Assembly (NCBI RefSeq): GCF_921293095.1
Contig: NC_060248.1
Location: 11,302,744 to 11,366,743, forward strand
Direction: 5' to 3'
From: Ischnura elegans
Lineage: Eukaryota > Arthropoda > Insecta > Odonata > Coenagrionidae
Length of the DNA stretch: 64,000 nt
Positions 62,501 through 64,000 of the stretch are shown in pieces (positions within the stretch are counted from its first letter, which is position 1; each line of letters starts with the position of its first letter). Made by a program: the position numbers and the translations under genes. Below the pieces are notes generated by a model, which made no database searches, was not told where the DNA came from, and saw only the letters and a program-made list of their open reading frames with translations.

Positions 62501-64000
62501 GAGTTCAGCCCCCATTGTGCCATGAAATTTTGCATTTGAAGCCAAATGCCCTCTTCCTTTTACCAAATACATAATTTGCTGATCCATTGCAGAGGTGGAA
62601 ATGCAATAGTCAGGGCAGCAGCCATTGAATATTTTTCAAATCATGTAACTTGGATTGTATGTATTCATAGTTTACCAAAAAGTCTCTTACGCTGTATTAC
62701 TTATTAGAGGTGATCTGCCAGCAATGGAAGATTTGCACTGAAGATAAAACTTTCATTTTGCTCAACGGTCTCTCCTATCAATATTCTAAATTTGAATTTC
62801 TCTCTCAAATTTCACTTGAGACCTAATAAAGTTCACTCAACTTGTGATCCTAGCTACTTCTCTGGGATTAATTCCATGCTTGCATTTTTTGATGAGTACA
62901 ATACTTTTCTGGACCTTCTTCCATATCCTTCAGTTAATCTTTACTGTGTTTCTGGACTCACAACTCTTCAAAAAAGAAATCCGACCCATTTTTTCAATGG
63001 AATTTTGAATGTCGAGTCATTTGAAATTACCCCTAATCTATAATTCTTCCAAGTTGATGTTTGCTGATGTTATCAGTGATTCTATGGTCTAATTAATCAG
63101 TCTTGGGAAAGAGAATATTTCCCTCAAAATTAGTTTTATTTTTTCAGAGTTGAAATTATGAGTGTAGGAGCAGGAAAGAAGTCCATCATAGTATTGAGTA
63201 AGAATGAGGAACGAATCCAGGAAATCAAATGACCACCATTGCATCTTCTGAAGTCTACAAGCTGATGCTAATGAATCTGTTCTTTACTTCCCTTTTCCCC
63301 AGTAACTCAGCATACCCCCTGCTATTTTTTATTATTTTAATCTATAAAACACAAAAAGTTATCCAAAAAGTTTTGGAATTTTGCTAAAAATAATGATTGA
63401 ATTATTTTATTAAAGTAGTTTTATCATTTCACACAAATTAACTATTGATCAAGTTTATACATAATTCATATTTATAAATATACTAACTGGTAGAATATGA
63501 AAATTTTTTGGAGAGAAAAAATTACTTGTTAATACTACTTATAGTTAACATGCAGGTTTTAATATAAATGGGAAAGAGAATTTAGATAGTCTGTGCTGTT
63601 CTTTGCAAAGAATCATCTGGAGTGCACACCCCTTACTCAGTGTTCTGCACGCAATGTTTTCTAAACTTGGATTTACACTATTATTTTTATTGTTGAAGTT
63701 TTACATATGCAAGACTTTTGTAATATTGCTGACCAGCCTATGACTTTGTGTTCATCTCTTTTCCTCAGTACTCTTCCCTTCCCGTCCCCGAGACATCTCT
63801 CTGCCTGTGTAGGCATTCCTTCTTCCACCCACTCCCGCCCACTTTCCCCCTTTCCTCTTGCATTGTCAGTGCCTCCTTCTTACCTACAGAGTAAGCAGTG
63901 TACTTTGTACCTACGGGGACGATGCACTGGTGACATCGGGAGCTAATGAGGGCTTCGGAGTTTGACACGAGGGGCTCGCCGAGACACCAAGGTGCTATTG
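56514..64000. other. probable large intron or upstream region of the GPCR gene
   Basis: 7.5 kb of AT-rich DNA without a recognisable transmembrane exon, repeat boundary or other gene. It includes a short hairpin at about 60512-60558 and a more GC-rich part at 60600-60800. At the right edge, minus-strand sequence ending in a GTAAGAAG donor (near 63890) is open, but I do not recognise it. Confidence 0.4.

Noticed and set aside
63765-64000. Minus-strand open region ending in a GTAAGAAG donor with phase 1
   Set aside because: The phase would fit the GPCR terminal exon, but the sequence before the donor lacks NPxxY or any helix-7 feature, so I do not link them.
1-64000. CRISPR arrays, operons, ribosome binding sites or other bacterial features
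   Set aside because: Nothing of this kind is present; the window is clearly eukaryotic nuclear DNA.

Overview
The window is a piece of an AT-rich, intron-rich arthropod nuclear genome, almost certainly insect. The evidence is a Rebers-Riddiford-type cuticular protein, a BTB protein with pipsqueak-type (Psq) helix-turn-helix motifs, GT/AG introns of up to about 7 kb, and insect-style hAT, pogo/Tigger, mariner-like, piggyBac, LINE and SINE elements. I cannot fix the order or species from the sequence alone.

Layout. (1) 932-2132, plus strand: the last two recognised coding exons of a cuticular protein gene whose 5' exons lie outside the window or are not recognised. A fold-back mariner-like element (2244-3167) starts 112 bp after its stop codon. 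(2) 10757-44244, minus strand: a 9-exon gene that I reconstructed with every intron phase matching, encoding a 642-residue BTB protein with four Psq motifs. Its introns hold most of the transposable elements in the window. (3) 45019-46353, plus strand: a compact 5-exon gene for a mitochondrial complex I assembly factor of the NDUFAF6/sicily type, head-to-head with the BTB-Psq gene across a 774-bp gap. (4) 56110-56513, minus strand: the terminal coding exon of a class A GPCR, whose helix-8 sequence resembles orexin/allatotropin receptors. Its 5' exons are further right, probably outside the window.

Mobile elements. At least six hAT-type insertions have 8-bp target duplications readable in the sequence (11757-12206, 12492-12766, 18023-18494, 19301-21536, 42423-42637, and near-perfect ones at 30417-31757 and 49480-49918). 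Pogo/Tigger-type elements flanked by TA lie at 4625-5659, 13639-15917, 17094-17794, 23666-24352, 27993-29300 and 31851-33814. Two piggyBac-type elements have TTAA targets (29497-29827, 36497-38178). There are also a LINE 3' fragment, tRNA-derived SINEs, an LTR-like CpG-rich block, and a TA-flanked element with arrays of subterminal repeats (41490-43436). Several are nested. No element appears to keep an intact transposase.

The protein-coding genes are unrelated in function. The notable biology is the four-Psq transcription-factor gene, with introns that split two of its HTH motifs at the same place, and the many transposons in those introns, some of which carry fragments of the distantly related CENP-B/Tigger HTH. 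The right third (about 50-64 kb) is poor in recognisable elements and genes.
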